A stretch of DNA of 64,000 bases, taken from Xanthostigma xanthostigma. Taxonomy: Eukaryota > Arthropoda > Insecta > Raphidioptera > Raphidiidae. The notes below the pieces were generated by a model. The model worked only from the letters and a program-made list of their open reading frames with translations, was not told the DNA's origin and searched no databases. Of this stretch, positions 61,052 through 64,000 are shown piece after piece. The position numbers were made by a program, and so were the translations under genes. Where the stretch lies: the NCBI GenBank assembly GCA_963575645.1, contig OY754464.1:43700192-43764191 (forward strand), given 5' to 3'. Within the stretch, counting starts at the first letter, position 1. Every line of letters begins with the position of its first letter.

Positions 61052-63346
61052 AAAGTGTAATAAAAACTATATTATTATTATATAAAACAACGTTATAAGA
61101 GATCTACTCTTTTACACATGCGCCGATGTTCCCCAAAATACAATAGGCCACTTCATATTTGCATATCAAACATCCTCCCAAAATTTGGTTTCAATTCGCT
61201 CATCCGTAGTGTAAGAAATGTCAAAAATGACGTTTGCAGCTGTCAAAGTATTATGTTCTAATAATTAGTTATTCAAATTGTTAACTCAGAAGGCGTTGCA
61301 TTTCAAAAATATTTTAAATGGCATCCGTTTTTGAACAAATACAATCTTTTTATTAACCGACTTCAACAAAAAGGAGGAGGTTCTATGTTCGTCTGTATTT
61401 TTTTTTATGTATGTTCACCGATTTCTCCGTCAATTATGGACCGATTTTCAAAAGAAAGAGTGCACTTCCGAGGTGGTCCCATCGGAACCAAGTCAGGATC
61501 TGATGGTGGATCCCGGAGAAATCGAGGGAAACTCTCAAATTTCAAAGGCATGCATAATGTTTTTTATGTATGTTCATCGATTTTTAGTGTTAGATTAACA
61601 CTAAAAAGAGAAAAATAAAATATTTTTAACAAAAAAATTGAACCGACTTCACACTAAAAAGTAAAAAATAATTGCGTATTGAAATGTTTTGGAGTCGGTG
61701 TCAGCCAAAATGAAATCTATTCCGAGAACTACACCGACTCCAAAACATTTCAATACGCAATTATTTTTTACTTTTTAGTGCCTTTTTTGAAGTCGGTTCA
61801 ATTTTTTTGTTAAAAATATTTTTTTATTATTTTAATAAATAAAATTATCGACCGATTTTATGTTAAGACGGAACATACGCAATCTTTAAATTATTATATT
61901 ATACCGTGCAGCAGAGAGAGATAACCGAAAGATGTTTGCCATCGGTTATATCAAATTAAATTTATTTCTATATAAATCTGTATAAAAAAACCGTTTGAGC
62001 AAATTCTGTTGGACGAAATGTATGTAAAATTTTCTCCTCTTTCATTTAAGACAGACTTTGAACCAATCTGATTTAAATTGAGCGAGTTATAAGCGAATAA
62101 ATTTGTTTTTTCTTTATTGCTCCCCTCTGCGGTCGAAATTCAAAAATCGGGCGACGTTTGGATCTAAGTTACCCGGAGACGAATCGAACAAAAAAAGTTT
62201 TTTTTTTAATCGGTTAAGGCGTTTGAGCTGTACACAATCCACAAAAAAGCGTGACATACAGATTGACAGACACTACGAGTACATGACTTTTTTGAAGTAG
62301 GCTCAATTTTTACAAAAAGTTTTTCTCAAACTATTTTTGTAAATAAAATATTTTCATTTCAAACATGATTTTTCTTGTATGTGTGTGTATGATGTAGGTA
62401 TATACATTGGTAAATATGCTATAATAACTGGATCGTGAATCTATAAAGAATGGACTCTATCAAACAGTCGCGAATGAAAGTGATGAAATTATAAATTACT
62501 ATTTTCAATCATAAACAAAATAAACTCTTTTCTGAGAGATATTTCAAATTTTTTCTTGGAACAACATTCTACGTGAGCATGACATATTTTTGTGTTCGTC
62601 TAATAAAACAAATCGTTTTCTTATTTAAAAAAAATAGTATAGACTATAGGCTATATAGAGGCTGTGGTTATAATGCAAAATGGCTTATGACAGATTTTTA
62701 ACAAAGTAAGGTGTCATGATTTAATAACTCAGCTCTTTATTTTATGAAAAAGAAACAGCAAAGCTAATCCCATGTCTCGGGACATCATTCTACCTCCCGA
62801 GTCCTAAAATACCGATTTAAATAAATTCACGTCAACTTTCTCTCATTCTCTCATAAAAAATCAATTATAGATGGTGCTGTCTCACTAAAGGGGCCTCACC
62901 GTTATTGTTAGTTTATCTAGATTTAAATTGTATGCTGGTGTTATGAAGTTCGTTCGACTCGTGATTCGCGAATAATAATAAGGTGTGTTGTTGGTGGTAC
63001 TAATTATTTCCATAGCAGCGAAAAATAGAGTGATTGGGTGATCCACTGGTATTTCTAACTAACAAGAAGAGTTTTGTCTGGTTAAATAATAAACCCATAT
63101 CTACTTGACACATATGTTTTTTTTAGCTTGATTGAAATTTCGACCAGTTTACTGTAAAGGGTTAAATGCAGGGGTATATTTAACTTAGCATCTGAACATA
63201 TAGGAAAATTAAACATAAGTACCTGGGTGACCGAGCTTTGCTCGGAAATTTAAATAAAATACTGATATGCTGATATCGCCAAAACTTTGAGAACCGTAGG
63301 TTCTCTGTCGCTTCCCTTTGTGGAGCCTACGTCTCCACCTTTGTTA
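61052..63346 (+). repeat. 2.295-kb tandem duplication, copy 2
   Basis: Same contents as copy 1, offset by about 2295 bp (61351 module, 61618-61821 foldback MITE copy 3, 62010-62300 R-head, 63223 short repeat). After ctccacctttgtta it continues into new sequence, cagtcttacctcgcgggg, rather than into a third copy. Confidence 0.9.
61618..61821. mobile_element. Foldback MITE, copy 3
   Basis: Duplicate of copy 2 at 59323-59526, with the same loop orientation, carried by the tandem duplication. Confidence 0.85.
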
Positions 63347-63560
63347 CAGTCTTACCTCGCGGGGCTGCGCCCCGCTCGGTTGTAAACAACACTAATCGAG
63401 CCTTCGGCTCTCCATATAAGAACCGTAGGTTCTCTGGGGAAGCTTCGCTTCCTTTTGTGGAGCAATAAGATAATATTGCTGAAACAGTTTGGCTCCTTTG
63501 TGGAGAGGATTGTCGGCCCTTATGGCAATCCGGTACTTGTAAAACTGATTCGCCGTCATC
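63347..63560. repeat. Run of short GC-rich hairpins
   Basis: Consecutive small palindromes: cgcggggctgcgccccg, cgagccttcggctc, agaaccgtaggttct, gaagcttcgcttc, and a looser ctcctttgtggag pair. The phrases gaaccgtaggttctct and cctttgtggag also occur just before, at the end of the tandem unit. Non-coding. Confidence 0.65.
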
Positions 63561-64000
63561 TTGATCTATGATATTGCATCTTTCGCTTCAAATTTAGGTT
63601 AAAAATTTATTTATTAAAATAATAATAATTGTTTTTAACTTTCTTTCACTTGGATAATTAAAGATTAACTGTCATAATATTTTGAAAACAATTGTTTCAT
63701 TGTATAAAATTCCAAAACCTGCTTACAATATTTAAGTATTTTCATACGTCAAAAAATTGATTTTTATAATGATAAAATTTGTAAGAAAACGATTTTTTCG
63801 AGAGATGAGACCTAGCTAAAACGATTTTTTACCCCCCAAAATCCCTTTTCAGTAAATTTCATCCAAATCGTTAGGGCCGTTTTCGAGAAAATATTTAGGG
63901 ACATAGGTACATAGATACATAGGTACAAGATTAGCTCGTTTAATAATATAGGGATTTACATCATCCGTTTTGCCGTGTGGCCACAAATTTAGTTTATGCT
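63561..64000. other. Final interval, end of a short dispersed repeat
   Basis: tctatgatattgcatctttc (63568 onward) is the inverted partner of 51379-51407. Near 63880-63955, ttttcgagaaaatatttagg, catagatacataggtac and tttaataatatagggat look like the 3' end of a ctagc-type dispersed repeat. No gene. Confidence 0.5.

Noticed and set aside
59036-61618. Identical 95-codon frames at 59036 and 61331
   Set aside because: They are the same repeat module copied by the tandem duplication; identity reflects recent duplication, not protein selection.

Overview
The window looks like a transposon-dominated piece of an insect nuclear genome. It is AT-rich, and every recognisable coding block is selfish DNA of types common in insects: Tc1/mariner, piggyBac, Harbinger with a MADF partner, PLE, jockey/CR1-like LINEs and Ty3/Gypsy. 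I found no host gene that I could defend. The order of insect is not resolved.

Layout. 1-1.06 kb: end of a broken DD41D-type mariner transposon. 1.5-2.5 kb: Penelope-like element (PLE) remnant with a GIY-YIG domain and an internal inverted duplication. 2.5-4.3 kb: first copy of a non-coding repeat family that recurs throughout the window. Its modules are called here R-head, R-array (about 120-bp units with a GCGCATGCGC-like core) and R-tail. 5.8-12.8 kb: hairpin-rich DNA and a large inverted repeat (arms at 6.27-6.77 and 12.35-12.78 kb). This encloses a 1.03-kb foldback element and a minus-strand LINE, which is itself cut by a 983-bp piggyBac derivative with a perfect TTAA duplication. 13.6-14.0 kb: a MITE. 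15-24 kb: a decayed minus-strand Ty3/Gypsy fossil, interrupted by a plus-strand LINE with two long intact frames (ORF1 17664-18608, ORF2 19261-22212) and by a mariner-derived MITE. 24-29.5 kb: repeat modules, a PLE terminal insertion, a twelve-unit 120-bp satellite rich in TGACGTCA and ATGGCGG motifs, an 84-bp satellite, and an 851-bp element with 257-bp inverted ends full of CCCACAACGCGTTGTGGG palindromes.

30.7-34.2 kb: several dispersed short repeats with a ctagc..cccgc-type head, one holding a tRNA-Lys(CTT)-derived pseudogene. 36.3-37.6 kb: a second Ty3/Gypsy fossil. 37.6-38.2 kb: LINE fragment joined to R-tail. 39.0-45.7 kb: a young, structurally whole Ty3/Gypsy element (984-bp LTRs, gag, pol, 4-bp target duplication) sitting inside an R-array. 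46-51.3 kb: more R modules, a foldback MITE, a Harbinger deletion derivative carrying the first exons of both Harbinger genes, and a PLE-type palindrome. 52-53.9 kb: a foldback element with 9-bp target duplications (Mutator-like) packed with TTTGACAG motifs and holding a pogo/Tigger-like MITE. 55.4-58.65 kb: a PLE with inverted ends, itself hit by palindromes and a five-copy repeat cluster. 58.76-63.35 kb: a 2.295-kb unit present twice in tandem. 63.35-63.5 kb: a run of small GC-rich hairpins.

The elements do not work together as a pathway. What the window records is a sequence of nested insertions, with the R-array repeats acting as a repeated landing place. Related copies elsewhere in the window preserve several empty sites, so target duplications can be read directly. 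All calls come from reading the sequence; no database search was run.
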